A stretch of 64,000 nt of DNA from Pseudomonas serbica (GTDB taxonomy: Bacteria > Pseudomonadota > Gammaproteobacteria > Pseudomonadales > Pseudomonadaceae). Every line of letters begins with the position of its first letter. The first letter of the stretch is position 1. Of the stretch, positions 35,493-44,532 are shown piece after piece. The stretch lies in the NCBI RefSeq assembly GCF_028823535.1, contig NZ_JAQIYM010000002.1:248001-312000 (forward strand), read 5' to 3'. The position numbers were made by a program, and so were the translations under genes. The notes under the pieces are model-generated. The model saw only the letters and a list, made by a program, of their open reading frames with translations. It was not told the DNA's origin and searched no databases.

Positions 35493-35948
35493 TCAGTTGA
35501 TGGGTCTGGAGGTGATCTGCAGCTGTTCGCTCAAGGGCTGGAGAGTCTCGAGCAGGGTTTCGTAGCCCGTTTCGGCGATCATCCAGCGCTCGTCGCGCTT
35601 GACGTAGCGATCCTGGTAGATCGCGCTGCCGTGCATGTGGGTGTTGTCCTCGAGGTTGATGAACACGTAGCTCAGGTACCAGAGGGCTGTGGCCTGGTCG
35701 CCAGCGACTTCGATTTCCGGGGTGTGACCGTTGTGGCTGGCCAGGCGGGTCTTGGTGAATGAGCTGCGGTAGAAGTCCAGCGCATCGCCCAGGCCGTTGA
35801 CGTGGAACTCGTAGGCAGGGCTCTTGAACGACAGGGCGACGTCCTCGGTGAGCATGCCCTGGAGCATCTCGATGTTGCAGGTGTCGATGGCGCGGAAATA
35901 ACGCGCCTTGAGCTGTTTGATCAGCTCGATTGCTTGCAGGTCCAACAT
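35493..35948 (-). CDS. SnoaL-like (NTF2-fold) protein
   Basis: Protein of 151 residues with the NTF2/SnoaL pattern: IELIKQLKARYFRAIDTCNIEMLQGMLTEDV at the start, and YQDRYVKRDERWMIAETGYE at the end. The fold is shared by ketosteroid isomerase and by steroid 7alpha-dehydratases such as BaiE, so a steroid elimination or isomerisation role is possible, but the active-site residues cannot be confirmed by eye. The start is ATG 35948 after AAGGAGG. It follows the EthD gene by 21 bp. Confidence 0.78.
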   Translation of the reverse strand: MLDLQAIELIKQLKARYFRAIDTCNIEMLQGMLTEDVALSFKSPAYEFHVNGLGDALDFYRSSFTKTRLASHNGHTPEIEVAGDQATALWYLSYVFINLEDNTHMHGSAIYQDRYVKRDERWMIAETGYETLLETLQPLSEQLQITSRPIN

Positions 35949-35969
35949 GTGAAGCCTCCTTGGGGCCAT

Positions 35970-36686
35970 TCAGGCACTGAGCTGGTACTCGCTGGTGAGG
36001 ATGCAGTCGATCTTCTCGAAGTCGATGAACCTGCTGGTCGATTCGTACATGGCCTGCTGGCGCTGCGCGCATTTTTCCGGGTCGCCCAGGGCGGCGAAAA
36101 AACCTTGCGGATTGCCGATGGCCTCGGGCGGGAAGTTCTCTTCGACGATGGCGTGCAGCACCGGTGCACCGAAGGTCAGCGCCCGTACCACGGTGTTCTG
36201 CCGGTAGCCGAAGATCGATTGCAGTGGATAGGCATTAGGCCCGTGCCCGTTGCGCCAGGTGTCGTGCCAATGCTCGTAGCTCATACGATCTGGCTTGTGC
36301 AGCAGCGCCACCTGGTTCATGCCGGGTGTGCGCTGGCCGACCGGCACCTGGTACAGGGCTGAGCGGGCCTGGCGTTCCTCGGGGTAGGGCTCGGATTCCA
36401 CCACCAGATACGCCTCCAGGCGGCTGGTCAACGGCGCCACGAGGGTCTTGATCGCGGGCCACTGCGAGGCACTGTCCAGCCACAACGAGAGCATCCCGTC
36501 CAGGGGTGCTGCGCTATTGGTGATGCGTTGCGCGGATGCGGCGGCCACCGCCTCATCGACCAGCATGACGCGGATGTTTTTTGCACCGGCGGCAACCAGG
36601 GCGTCGCGCAGGCCGAGCAAATCCGCACGCCATTGCCCGGCGTTGAGTTGCGCCGGTTTCCACAGGGTCAAGATGATTTTTTCCAT
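35970..36686 (-). CDS. EthD-domain protein
   Basis: Protein of 238 residues. The second half contains NQVALLHKPDRMSYEHWHDTWRNGHGPNA, the EthD signature; the first half (MEKIILTLWKPAQLNAGQWRADL) may be a weaker copy of the same ferredoxin-like fold. EthD-type proteins occur beside degradative enzymes, and their function is poorly defined. It is directly downstream of the sulfotransferase (31 bp), so expression is shared. Confidence 0.75.
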   Translation of the reverse strand: MEKIILTLWKPAQLNAGQWRADLLGLRDALVAAGAKNIRVMLVDEAVAAASAQRITNSAAPLDGMLSLWLDSASQWPAIKTLVAPLTSRLEAYLVVESEPYPEERQARSALYQVPVGQRTPGMNQVALLHKPDRMSYEHWHDTWRNGHGPNAYPLQSIFGYRQNTVVRALTFGAPVLHAIVEENFPPEAIGNPQGFFAALGDPEKCAQRQQAMYESTSRFIDFEKIDCILTSEYQLSA

Positions 36687-36717
36687 GAGTTTTCCAGCAC
36701 GTGTTCAGTATTGACGC

Positions 36718-37905
36718 TCAGTGATTGACGCCCAGGTGACGGGCGCGGTACTCGCTGTAGTCCTCGGTCATCTGCGCCTCGTTCAGGCCGAAACGTTCGA
36801 GGCTGTAGTCGTGGCTGGCACGTTTTTCCCGGCTGTTTTGCGCCAGCCAGCCCTGTGCGTCGGCGCGGGCTTTATCGGTAAACGGCAGCATGGCGAAGGC
36901 GTAGACCTTCTCCAGTACTTGCAGCGGCTGCTTCACGGTGTCGGCGAAGTGGATGTCGAGAAAACGCTCGGGCGCATGCTGCTCGCGCACCTGCATGGTG
37001 TGCCGGATGCCACGCGCCATGCGGTGGTTCCACTGCTCACCCGCGGCTTTCGGGTCCGGGTTGTCGCTGTACATCTGCCACAGGGTGTGGGCCATGCTGG
37101 CCATCGACGGGATGGTCTGGGCCGGTTCACGGTGGGTCAGGATCACTTGCGCGCCGGGGAAGACATCCAGCAGCAGATCCAGGGTGTGCAGGTGTTGTGG
37201 CGCCTTGAGCAGCCAGCGTTGGCCCGCCGGCACACCCCGTTGTTGCTTCTGCCACTGCAAGAACTGCAGCATTTTTTTCAGTTGGGTATAGACCGGCCGC
37301 TGGTCTTGTTGATCCAGCCAACGGGTGTAGCTGGGCACGTTGACGTAGGCGTCCATGGCACACATGAAGGAATGCTCCATGAGCATGAACTCTTCGTCGC
37401 AGAGCAGGGCATCGAGCGGGTGGATCGCGAGGATCTGCGGGATCACCTCGGCCATCAGATCGACCTCTGCCTTGGCCTGGGCGATGCGCTTGGCCGGCGC
37501 GGCCAGGGTTTCACCCGTCAGCGGTGCCGGAAAGCGGGTCTCCCACCAGGCGGCGGAGTAGAAACGTGGGTCGACCGCCAGCGTGCGCTGCAGCATGGTG
37601 GTGCCGGTACGCGGCAGGCCGACGATGACCAGCGGATCGTCGATGGGTATCCGGGTTATTTCCGGATAACGGCTCAGGTAATCTTCCATCACCAGGCGGT
37701 TGACCAGTTGCCCGACCAGCCTTTCTTCCAGCAGGTGCAGGCCGGTCTGCGACAGCCCGGCTTCGCTGGCCAGGGCATCCAGCAGCGCCTGCAGGGACGC
37801 ACGGTAATTATCATCGCCAAAATAGCTCAGGCCGTGGGTGCGCGCGACGGCGCTGGCCAACAGATTGTCGACGGTCAGGTTTTCAATTCGGGTGGGCGCG
37901 TTCAT
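36718..37905 (-). CDS. Sulfotransferase (Sulfotransf_3 type)
   Basis: Cytoplasmic PAPS-dependent sulfotransferase-family protein of 395 residues. The 5'-phosphosulfate loop is at about 93-104 (VIVGLPRTGTTML), and the 3'-phosphate-binding segment is near VILTHREPAQTIPSMASM. These enzymes move a sulfuryl group from PAPS to an alcohol. Genes for PAPS synthesis (cysD, cysNC) lie upstream on the same strand and PAP phosphatase (cysQ) is divergent, so donor supply and by-product removal are encoded locally. Its start overlaps the DUF1214 stop (ATGA). The acceptor is unknown; a steroid hydroxyl is the natural guess. Confidence 0.87.
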   Translation of the reverse strand: MNAPTRIENLTVDNLLASAVARTHGLSYFGDDNYRASLQALLDALASEAGLSQTGLHLLEERLVGQLVNRLVMEDYLSRYPEITRIPIDDPLVIVGLPRTGTTMLQRTLAVDPRFYSAAWWETRFPAPLTGETLAAPAKRIAQAKAEVDLMAEVIPQILAIHPLDALLCDEEFMLMEHSFMCAMDAYVNVPSYTRWLDQQDQRPVYTQLKKMLQFLQWQKQQRGVPAGQRWLLKAPQHLHTLDLLLDVFPGAQVILTHREPAQTIPSMASMAHTLWQMYSDNPDPKAAGEQWNHRMARGIRHTMQVREQHAPERFLDIHFADTVKQPLQVLEKVYAFAMLPFTDKARADAQGWLAQNSREKRASHDYSLERFGLNEAQMTEDYSEYRARHLGVNH

Positions 37906-39014
37906 AGGGCCTCCACGACGGCAGCGACGTTAACCACGTGAGTGGTGGGGTGGCATTGCTCCTGGGCACCGACCCAGCGCAGGCAGAGCGTGCCTTGGCG
38001 GACGCCGGCGGTTTGCAGCCAGTTGCTCACCCCGGGGTCCCGCTCACTGAGTACCAGCGTCACGCCGCCGTTGTCGTCGTAGCGGGCCTGGTGCTTGTTC
38101 AAGCAGATCTGGTGGTAGCGGTAGTCCAGCGACTCCATCCAGTAATTGTTGATCTGCAAGTTCCAGAAGTCGCAGTCCGGCACCTTATCGATGTGAATCA
38201 CCAGCGCCTCGTCCTCGGCGAGCGCCCAGTGCGAGTGGTAGTAGAAAATATTCGGATCGCCGCCCACCGATTGGCAGAGTGCCTGGTTGGCGGGGGGCAA
38301 CTGATTGCTGTGGGGCAGGTAGCTTTGGCTCCAGTCGGCGAACAGCCGGGCGGTGTTCTCGACGAAACTTGCGACCCGCGCCAGGCCTTGCTGGAAGGTC
38401 GCCGGGTCAAGGGGCTGTGGCTTGGCATCGGTGCCGATTCGCTCGATGCTCAACTTGGCCGGCACTTCGCAGCGCCGGTCAAGAAAGGTCTGGCGCACGA
38501 TCAAGGCGTTGGTCGCGCCTTCCATTTTCAGCCAGTTGCCCGCTTGCGGTTCGCGGCTGAGGATGATGTCGAAATTGCCCTGGTCATCGATTTGTAGCTC
38601 GCTGGCGTCGATGAACCCGGTCTGGATCAGGGTGCCGTCGGTTTCATAACCGCCTTTCTGGGTGCCAAAGCTCAGGTAGGCGACGCTGCCGCGCTGGCCT
38701 TTGATGCGATAGTCCAGCGAGCCGTCCAGGCGCGAGTACTCGTAGAGGTTGTCCGGGTTGTCGGCACCGATCTTTGCGGTCTCGTGGGAGGTCTTGAAGA
38801 AACTGGGAAACGCCGGGTCGGCAAATTCGATGTGCATTTCTAGGCCGATGCGCAGCAGGCGTGTGAGGTAGCGGAAACCTTCGGCGCGGGTGGCCGTATC
38901 CGCGGGTGCTTCGGGACGCAGAATCTGCTCCCCGCAGCGCTTGAGGTGATCGCAGAACGTGGCCCAGGTCTGGCCACTCGACAGCTGTTGTTCGTCAATA
39001 GAGCTAATTGTCAT
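37902..39014 (-). CDS. DUF1214-domain protein
   Basis: Protein of 370 residues without a signal peptide. The C-terminal third (FWNLQINNYWMESLDYRYHQICLNKHQARYDDNGGVTLVLSERDPG) is typical of DUF1214. The N-terminal half may be an additional related domain. DUF1214/DUF1254 proteins are widespread beside degradation genes but have no firm biochemical role that I know of. It overlaps the sulfotransferase gene and follows cysNC by 69 bp, so it belongs to the same leftward unit. Confidence 0.72.
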   Translation of the reverse strand: MTISSIDEQQLSSGQTWATFCDHLKRCGEQILRPEAPADTATRAEGFRYLTRLLRIGLEMHIEFADPAFPSFFKTSHETAKIGADNPDNLYEYSRLDGSLDYRIKGQRGSVAYLSFGTQKGGYETDGTLIQTGFIDASELQIDDQGNFDIILSREPQAGNWLKMEGATNALIVRQTFLDRRCEVPAKLSIERIGTDAKPQPLDPATFQQGLARVASFVENTARLFADWSQSYLPHSNQLPPANQALCQSVGGDPNIFYYHSHWALAEDEALVIHIDKVPDCDFWNLQINNYWMESLDYRYHQICLNKHQARYDDNGGVTLVLSERDPGVSNWLQTAGVRQGTLCLRWVGAQEQCHPTTHVVNVAAVVEAL

Positions 39015-39083
39015 TGTTGGACTCTCTTGATGGGGTGAGCCCGGCTCGAGCGCCGGCGCAGAGGCGTGAGCCGGGCGTCGGGG

Positions 39084-40997
39084 CTAGCGTTCCTGGCCGA
39101 TGAAACCGCGCTCGGTCAGCACCTCGATGATCCGGTCCACGGCACCTTCCGGCGTCAGCTTGCTGGTCTGGATATGGATGTCCGGCCTGGTCGGCACCTC
39201 ATAAGGCGAGTCGATGCCGGTGAAGTTTTTCAACTCGCCGCGGCGGACTTTCTTGTACAGGCCCTTGGGGTCGCGTTCCTCGGCCACGGCCAGCGGCGTG
39301 TCGACGAAGATCTCGATGAACTCGCCTTCCTGCAGCAGCCCGCGCGCCATCTCGCGCTCGGAGCGGAACGGCGAAATGAAGGCGGTCAGCACGATCATCC
39401 CGGCATCGACGAACAACTTGGACACCTCGGCCACCCGGCGGATGTTCTCGACCCGGTCGGCGTCGGTGAAGCCCAGGTCGCGGTTCAAGCCGTGACGCAC
39501 ATTGTCGCCGTCGAGCAGGTAGGTATGGCGGCCGCGGGCATACAGGCGGGTTTCCAGCAGGTTGGCGATGGCCGACTTGCCGGCGCCCGACAACCCGGTG
39601 AACCACAGCAGCACCGGCTGCTGGCCCATCTGTTCGGCGCGTGCCTTCTTGTTCACGTCCACGTGCTGCATATGGATGTTCTGCGAACGGCGCAGGGAGA
39701 ACTCGATCAGGCCGGCGCCGACGGTGGCGTTGGTCAGGCGGTCGATGAGGATGAAGCTGCCGGTTTCGCGGTTGTCCTTGTAGGGATCGAACGCGATCGG
39801 CTGGCTGGTGAAGAGGTTGCACACGCCGATCTCGTTCAGCGCCAGTTCCTTGGCCGCCAGGTGTTCCATGGTGTTGACGTTGATCTTGTACTTGGGCACC
39901 GCCAGGGTGACCGGCAACGTCTTGCCGCCGATCTTCATCAGGTAGGGGCGGCCGGCGAGCATGGCCTGCTCGTGCATCCAGATCAGGCTGACCTGGAACT
40001 GGTCAGCGACGCTGGCCGGCTCTTCTGCGGTGGACAGGACATCACCACGGCTGCAATCGACTTCGTCGGTCAGGGTCAGGGTGATGGACTGGCCGGCCAC
40101 GGCCTGTTGCAGGTCGCCATCGAGGGTGACGATGCGCGAGATCCGGCTCTCTTGCCCGGCCGGCAATACCCGCACGCGGTCGCCGGGACGAATCATGCCG
40201 CTGGCGATGGTGCCGGTGAATCCACGGAAATCGAGGTTGGGGCGGTTGACCCACTGCACCGGCATGCGGAACGCCAGTTTCTGCTGGTGCGCCTCGTCGA
40301 TCTCGACGGTTTCCAGGTAGCCCATCAGCGTGGTGCCGCGGTACCAGGGCATGTGCTCGCTCTGCTCGGTGATGTTCTCACCGCGCAGCGCGGACATCGG
40401 GATCGCGGTGACATCGTGAAGATTGATCTGTTTGGCGAAGGCGCGGTAGTCATCGACGATGGCGTTGAAGACTTTCTCCGAGTAGTCCATCAAGTCCATC
40501 TTGTTGACGGCCAGGACCACCTTGCGAATGCCGATCAGCGAAGCCAGGTAGCTGTGACGCCTGGACTGGGTCAGCACGCCGCGGCGGGCGTCGATCATCA
40601 CCACGGCCACGTCGGCGGTGGAGGCCCCGGTCACCATGTTGCGGGTGTACTGCTCATGGCCCGGGGTATCGGCAACGATGAACTTGCGCAATTCCGTGGA
40701 GAAAAAACGGTAGGCCACGTCGATGGTGATGCCTTGTTCGCGCTCGGCGGCCAGGCCGTCCACCAACAGCGCGAAGTCCAGTTCGCCACCCTGGGTGCCG
40801 TCTTTTTTCGAGTCGGCCTCCAGCGCTTCCATCTGGTCTTCGAAGAGCATTTTCGAATCGTAGAGCAGGCGTCCGATCAGCGTGCTCTTGCCATCGTCGA
40901 CGCTGCCGCAGGTGATGAAGCGCAGCAGGCTCTTGTGCTCGTGGGACTTGAGGTATTGCCCGATATCCTCGGCAATCAGGTCGGATACGTGTGCCAT
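39084..40997 (-). CDS. cysNC: Bifunctional sulfate adenylyltransferase subunit 1 / APS kinase
   Basis: Protein of 637 residues. The N-terminal two thirds form a GTPase of the EF-Tu type (Walker [26 protein letters not shown]) that drives ATP sulfurylase. The C-terminal 190 residues form APS kinase (second P-loop [14 protein letters not shown], then [13 protein letters not shown]). Together with CysD it converts sulfate to APS and then to PAPS. ATG 40997 overlaps the cysD stop (ATGA); the longer frame to 41156 is inside cysD. Position upstream of a sulfotransferase gene points to dedicated PAPS supply, not to cysteine synthesis. Confidence 0.95.
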   Translation of the reverse strand: MAHVSDLIAEDIGQYLKSHEHKSLLRFITCGSVDDGKSTLIGRLLYDSKMLFEDQMEALEADSKKDGTQGGELDFALLVDGLAAEREQGITIDVAYRFFSTELRKFIVADTPGHEQYTRNMVTGASTADVAVVMIDARRGVLTQSRRHSYLASLIGIRKVVLAVNKMDLMDYSEKVFNAIVDDYRAFAKQINLHDVTAIPMSALRGENITEQSEHMPWYRGTTLMGYLETVEIDEAHQQKLAFRMPVQWVNRPNLDFRGFTGTIASGMIRPGDRVRVLPAGQESRISRIVTLDGDLQQAVAGQSITLTLTDEVDCSRGDVLSTAEEPASVADQFQVSLIWMHEQAMLAGRPYLMKIGGKTLPVTLAVPKYKINVNTMEHLAAKELALNEIGVCNLFTSQPIAFDPYKDNRETGSFILIDRLTNATVGAGLIEFSLRRSQNIHMQHVDVNKKARAEQMGQQPVLLWFTGLSGAGKSAIANLLETRLYARGRHTYLLDGDNVRHGLNRDLGFTDADRVENIRRVAEVSKLFVDAGMIVLTAFISPFRSEREMARGLLQEGEFIEIFVDTPLAVAEERDPKGLYKKVRRGELKNFTGIDSPYEVPTRPDIHIQTSKLTPEGAVDRIIEVLTERGFIGQER

Positions 40998-41896
40998 CAG
41001 AAATACCCCTCTTGTTTTTTCTTCTCCATCGATGCGGACGCGTCGTGGTCGATCATTCGCCCCTGACGCTCGGACGTGCGGGTCAGGAGCATTTCCTGAA
41101 TGATCTTGGGCAGGGTGTCGGCTTCGGACTCGACGGCACCGGTCAGCGGGTAGCAACCCAATGTGCGAAAGCGCACGTTGCGCATCATCGGCACTTCACC
41201 CGGGTTCAGCGGCATGCGGGCGTCATCGACCATGATCAGCATCCCGTCACGCTCCACCACCGGGCGCGGCGCGGCGAAATACAGCGGCACGATCGGGATG
41301 TTTTCCAGGTAGATGTATTGCCAGATGTCCAGCTCGGTCCAGTTCGACAGGGGGAACACGCGGATCGACTCGCCCTTGTGTTTACGCGTGTTGTACAGGT
41401 GCCAGAGCTCCGGGCGCTGGTTCTTCGGGTCCCAGCGGTGCTGGTCGGAGCGGAAGGAGAAAATCCGCTCCTTGGCCCGTGATTTTTCTTCGTCGCGGCG
41501 TGCGCCGCCGAAGGCCGCGTCGAAACCGTAGTGATCGAGCGCCTGTTTCAGTCCCTCGGTCTTCATGATGTCGGTGTGGATCTGCGACCCGTGCTTGAAC
41601 GGGCTGATGCCCATTTCAATGCCTTCGGGGTTGGTGTGGGTCAGCAGGTCGACGTTGAGCTTGGCCACCATCTGATCGCGGAAGCGATACATCTCCTGGA
41701 ACTTCCAGGTGGTGTCGACGTGCAGCAAAGGGAAGGGCGGCTTGGCCGGGTAGAAGGCCTTCATGGCCAGGTGCAGCATGACCGCACTGTCCTTGCCGAT
41801 GGAGTAGAGCATGACCGGGTTGTCCGATTCGGCGACAACCTCGCGCATTGCCTGGATGCTTTCGGCCTCCAGTCGTTGCAGATGGGTAAGCGTCAT
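40997..41896 (-). CDS. cysD: Sulfate adenylyltransferase subunit 2
   Basis: ATP-sulfurylase small subunit of 299 residues, close to the family length. The PP-loop is [14 protein letters not shown], and [17 protein letters not shown] and [17 protein letters not shown] are the usual conserved blocks. I chose ATG 41896 because GAGAGG lies 8 bases upstream and the protein then begins like other CysD proteins ([18 protein letters not shown]). The frame stays open upstream to 42901 and encodes an HTH protein, so a read-through fusion of 634 residues is also possible. Confidence 0.93.
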   Translation of the reverse strand: MTLTHLQRLEAESIQAMREVVAESDNPVMLYSIGKDSAVMLHLAMKAFYPAKPPFPLLHVDTTWKFQEMYRFRDQMVAKLNVDLLTHTNPEGIEMGISPFKHGSQIHTDIMKTEGLKQALDHYGFDAAFGGARRDEEKSRAKERIFSFRSDQHRWDPKNQRPELWHLYNTRKHKGESIRVFPLSNWTELDIWQYIYLENIPIVPLYFAAPRPVVERDGMLIMVDDARMPLNPGEVPMMRNVRFRTLGCYPLTGAVESEADTLPKIIQEMLLTRTSERQGRMIDHDASASMEKKKQEGYF

Positions 41897-42901
41897 AGAT
41901 TTGCCTCTCGCTTTTTGTTGTTGTCGTTTATCAACGTACAACCGCTGCGATTCGGACTTTTGCGCGACTTGATGTTTTAACATCTGGCGCAGCATCTGCA
42001 GCATGGGGTCGCGGGGCAGGGTGGTGGCGACTGCGGCAGGCACATCGTCAGGGCTGACATGAGCGGCTTGCTGACCGATCTGGGTCGCCAGTTCGCGGGC
42101 GCCGCTGAGCATTGCGCTGGCTTCGGGCAGATGAAACAGCTGCAGCCGCTCAGCGCGTTCGCCGGCCCAGGTGATGAAGGTCGCGGCGCGTTGCCAGTGC
42201 ATGCCCGAGAGCAGGGCAAACACTTTGCGTTCGGCCGAGCGATGCAGGCGGTCGAAGAAGGCTTGCAGGTGGGGCGCGCGCAAGCCGTCTTCGTAAGGCA
42301 GCCAGAGCACCTTGCCGCGATTGCTGACCGCGCGCAGTACCCCGTGACTGAGCTTGCCCTGATCGTTACGGGCACCGTAGTCATCGATCCAGTGGATCTC
42401 GCCATTCTGCGTACGCGCCTGTTCGAGGATGTCCCGGTAGGTGCTGCGATACCAGCGCTGTACCGCCAGGCAAGCATGGGCGACACGCTTGGCCGGGCGC
42501 TCGGCATTGAGCTGCCAGCGTTGCAGATAATGGGTGGCGGTGCGCTCGGGCAAGTCGATGTCGTGCAGGCGCTTGACCAGTGCCTGCATCGCTTCCAGGT
42601 GCCAGAGCAGGAACGGTAACTGGTGCCGTTCCGGCGGCGTGCTGACCAACAGCTGGTAGATGTTCTGCTCCTGTTCGGCGGACAGGCTGCGGCCTTCGCC
42701 TTGCTTGCGCCCGCGTTCGCGCACGGGCACCGCCTTCCAGCCGCCGGCTTGCCACGCCTTGTAGGCAGCGATGATGGTCGGCGAGGAGAGTCCGGTGTCC
42801 TGGCTGATGGCCTTGAGCGTGCTGCCGGCGATGCGCAACTTCACGGCGCGCAGGCGAAGCGTGTTGATCTGTGCAACGGACAGCTGATTGCCGTGGGACA
42901 C
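41897..42901 (-). CDS. Transposase-derived HTH/DDE-like protein, in frame with cysD
   Basis: The 335 codons begin at GTG 42901 (behind ACAGGAG). Residues about 5-75 are an IS630-type helix-turn-helix ([34 protein letters not shown]), followed by a linker and a DDE-like fold ([14 protein letters not shown]). Of the IS630 catalytic landmarks, the DN pair is replaced by SG ([11 protein letters not shown]) and the NPxE region by LSGARE, so transposition is unlikely. There is no stop before cysD and no terminal inverted repeats were seen. It may be a domesticated DNA-binding regulator, or a natural fusion to CysD. Confidence 0.6.
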
Positions 42902-42980
42902 GGGAGCTCCTGTTAAACATCCATTTGCGCGGTGGCGTTGGAGTGGATGCCTGTACTGTTCCCGGATCCGCAAAATCGCG

Positions 42981-43000
42981 CATAGGCCGAATGGACCATG
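42981..43000. promoter_or_regulatory. Weak, two-way copy of the regulon motif between cysQ and the cysD operon
   Basis: The minus strand reads GGTCCATTCGGCCTATG and the plus strand AGGCCGAATGGACCATG (42984-43000). Each matches (A/G)GTC-N5-GGACGATG with two changes. It sits in the 126-bp divergent gap, about 80 bp from GTG 42901 and 28 bp from ATG 43028. It would tie the sulfation genes to the same regulon if real. Confidence 0.35.
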
Positions 43001-43027
43001 TGAAGAACAAAAAACAGGAGAGTTGCC

Positions 43028-43792
43028 ATGAACGAGTCAATGACTGTTCTGCTTGAAGACGTCATCGGTATTGCCCGCCAGGCAGGTGAGCTGGTGCTGG
43101 AGGTGTACCGTTCGGATTTCGAGGTGCGCGGCAAGGACGATGCGTCGCCAGTGACCGAAGCTGATGAGCGTGCCGAGGCTTTGATACTTCAAGCCTTGGC
43201 GACGCTCACGCCGCAGATTCCGGTGATATCGGAAGAGGCTGCCGCCGCCGGCTTGGTGCCCGAGTTCGGCAGGCGTTTCTGGCTGGTGGACCCGCTTGAC
43301 GGGACGAAGGAGTTCATCAATCGCAATGGCGAGTTCACCGTCAATATCGCCCTGATCGATAACGCTGAACCGGTGCTTGGGGTGGTGCTCGCGCCCGCGC
43401 TTGCGCGACTGTTCGCCGGTGCCCGTGGTTGCGGCGCCTTTATCGAGCAAGCCGGGCAGCGCCAGCCCATCCACTGCCGGGCAGCGGCGAAAGAAGGCTT
43501 GGACGTTGTCGCCAGTCGCTCCCATGGCGATGCCCAGGCGCTGGATAAATTCCTCGACGGGCGCCAGGTGCGGTCACTGAAAAGCGCCGGCTCGTCGCTG
43601 AAAATCTGCCTGGTCGCTTGCGCAGAGGCAGACCTTTATCCGCGCCTGGGACGCACCATGGAATGGGATATTGCCGCGGGGCATGCGGTGCTGGTGGCTG
43701 CCGGTGGACAGATCCGCACCCTTGGCGGCGATGTGCTGCGTTATGGCAAGCCCGGCCTGGACAACCCGCATTTCTACGCTCACGGGTTATAG
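43028..43792 (+). CDS. cysQ: 3'(2'),5'-bisphosphate nucleotidase (PAP phosphatase)
   Basis: Magnesium-dependent phosphatase of the inositol-monophosphatase fold, 254 residues. Metal-site motifs are visible: [22 protein letters not shown] and [26 protein letters not shown], and [15 protein letters not shown] near the end. It hydrolyses PAP, the inhibitory product of sulfotransferases, to AMP. It stands divergent from the cysD-cysNC-sulfotransferase set, so location and chemistry agree. The ribosome site is CAGGAG. A terminator follows. Confidence 0.92.
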   Translation: MNESMTVLLEDVIGIARQAGELVLEVYRSDFEVRGKDDASPVTEADERAEALILQALATLTPQIPVISEEAAAAGLVPEFGRRFWLVDPLDGTKEFINRNGEFTVNIALIDNAEPVLGVVLAPALARLFAGARGCGAFIEQAGQRQPIHCRAAAKEGLDVVASRSHGDAQALDKFLDGRQVRSLKSAGSSLKICLVACAEADLYPRLGRTMEWDIAAGHAVLVAAGGQIRTLGGDVLRYGKPGLDNPHFYAHGL

Positions 43793-43811
43793 ACCCTGCA
43801 CACTTGCGCAC

Positions 43812-43846
43812 GGGCCTGTTTCCGGGGATGGAAGCAGGCCCTTTTT
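43812..43846 (+). terminator. Terminator after cysQ
   Basis: GGGCCTG and CAGGCCC pair across a 16-base interval with further TTTCC/GGAA pairing, followed by TTTTT. Confidence 0.75.
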
Positions 43847-43863
43847 GTTGGCGATTTCGTGAT

Positions 43864-44298
43864 CTACATCGACAGATGCGCGCTCAAGTCCCCCATCATG
43901 TCCAGGTGCGAGTAATCGCGAAAGCTGAAGCGCCAGACCCCGTCCATCCGTACGAACTCATCGAGGTAGCGTCCGCTGGCGATGGGTTGCAGGGGCAGGG
44001 TGTCGGTGGCTTGCAGCACGGTGTAGCAGGAACGAACCGACGCGGTGCCTGCGGCTTCGTCGAGGTCGATGATCGGATTGCTGATGATGTGCCGGGTGCG
44101 GGGTGTGCCGCAGGGGTAGCGCTTGATCCGTTGCTGCCAGATGCCCAGCAAGGCGCTGTGATCGGCGAAGGTGTCCTGGCTTTGCAGCTTGATGCGGGCA
44201 TGACGGAACAGCTCGGCCGCTTCAATCAGTTGGCCGCTGTCCAGGTATTCGCCGTAACGGTAGAGCAGGTTGCTGATCTGTATGGCGCTGGTGCTCAT
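43864..44298 (-). CDS. SnoaL-like (NTF2-fold) protein
   Basis: Protein of 144 residues with the NTF2-fold pattern: ISNLLYRYGEYLDSGQLIEAAELFRHA at the start, HSALLGIWQQRIK, RHIISNPIIDLDEAAGTASVRSCYTVLQ, and RYLDEFVRMDGVWRFSFRDYSHLDMMGDLSAH at the end. It resembles aromatic-dioxygenase-beta or dehydratase-like members; Tyr and Asp/His residues are present, but I cannot assign an active site. It lies downstream of the MFS gene, separated by a terminator and REPs, and is convergent with cysQ. Confidence 0.75.
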   Translation of the reverse strand: MSTSAIQISNLLYRYGEYLDSGQLIEAAELFRHARIKLQSQDTFADHSALLGIWQQRIKRYPCGTPRTRHIISNPIIDLDEAAGTASVRSCYTVLQATDTLPLQPIASGRYLDEFVRMDGVWRFSFRDYSHLDMMGDLSAHLSM

Positions 44299-44314
44299 GG
44301 TGATCCTCTTTTTT

Positions 44315-44430
44315 GTAGGAGCCGGCTTGCTGGCGATGGCGGCCTGACAGCCAACCCATCTCCCACGGCCGTACCCGATCTACTGTGGGAGCTGGCTTGC
44401 CAGCGCATCGCCAGCAAGCCGGCTCCTACA
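44315..44430 (+). repeat. Composite REP pair
   Basis: GTAGGAGCCGGCTTGCTGGCGATGG on the left and GCATCGCCAGCAAGCCGGCTCCTAC on the right enclose another copy, GTGGGAGCTGGCTTGCCAGCG. It separates the SnoaL-like gene from the MFS terminator. Confidence 0.85.
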
Positions 44431-44476
44431 GGAATTGCGTCATCCATGTTTCCCCGCAAATGCATGAAGAACCATT

Positions 44477-44512
44477 AAAAAGCCGCTGCAACCCGGTAAG
44501 GGTTGCAGCGGC
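44477..44512 (-). terminator. Terminator after the leftward MFS gene
   Basis: GCCGCTGCAACCC and GGGTTGCAGCGGC form a 13-bp stem with a 5-base loop. On the minus strand it is followed by TTTTTAATGG. It lies about 20 bp past the MFS stop. Confidence 0.88.
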
Positions 44513-44532
44513 ATGGTGATGTGCGAAAGCGG

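Noticed and set aside
39084..41896. Ordinary housekeeping cysD-cysNC for cysteine synthesis
   Set aside because: The genes are followed directly by a sulfotransferase and degradation-type genes, with cysQ divergent; a housekeeping role cannot be excluded but is not the best reading.
40997..42901. An active IS630 insertion sequence upstream of cysD
   Set aside because: Catalytic DDE landmarks are altered, no terminal inverted repeats or TA target duplication were seen, and the frame runs on into cysD.
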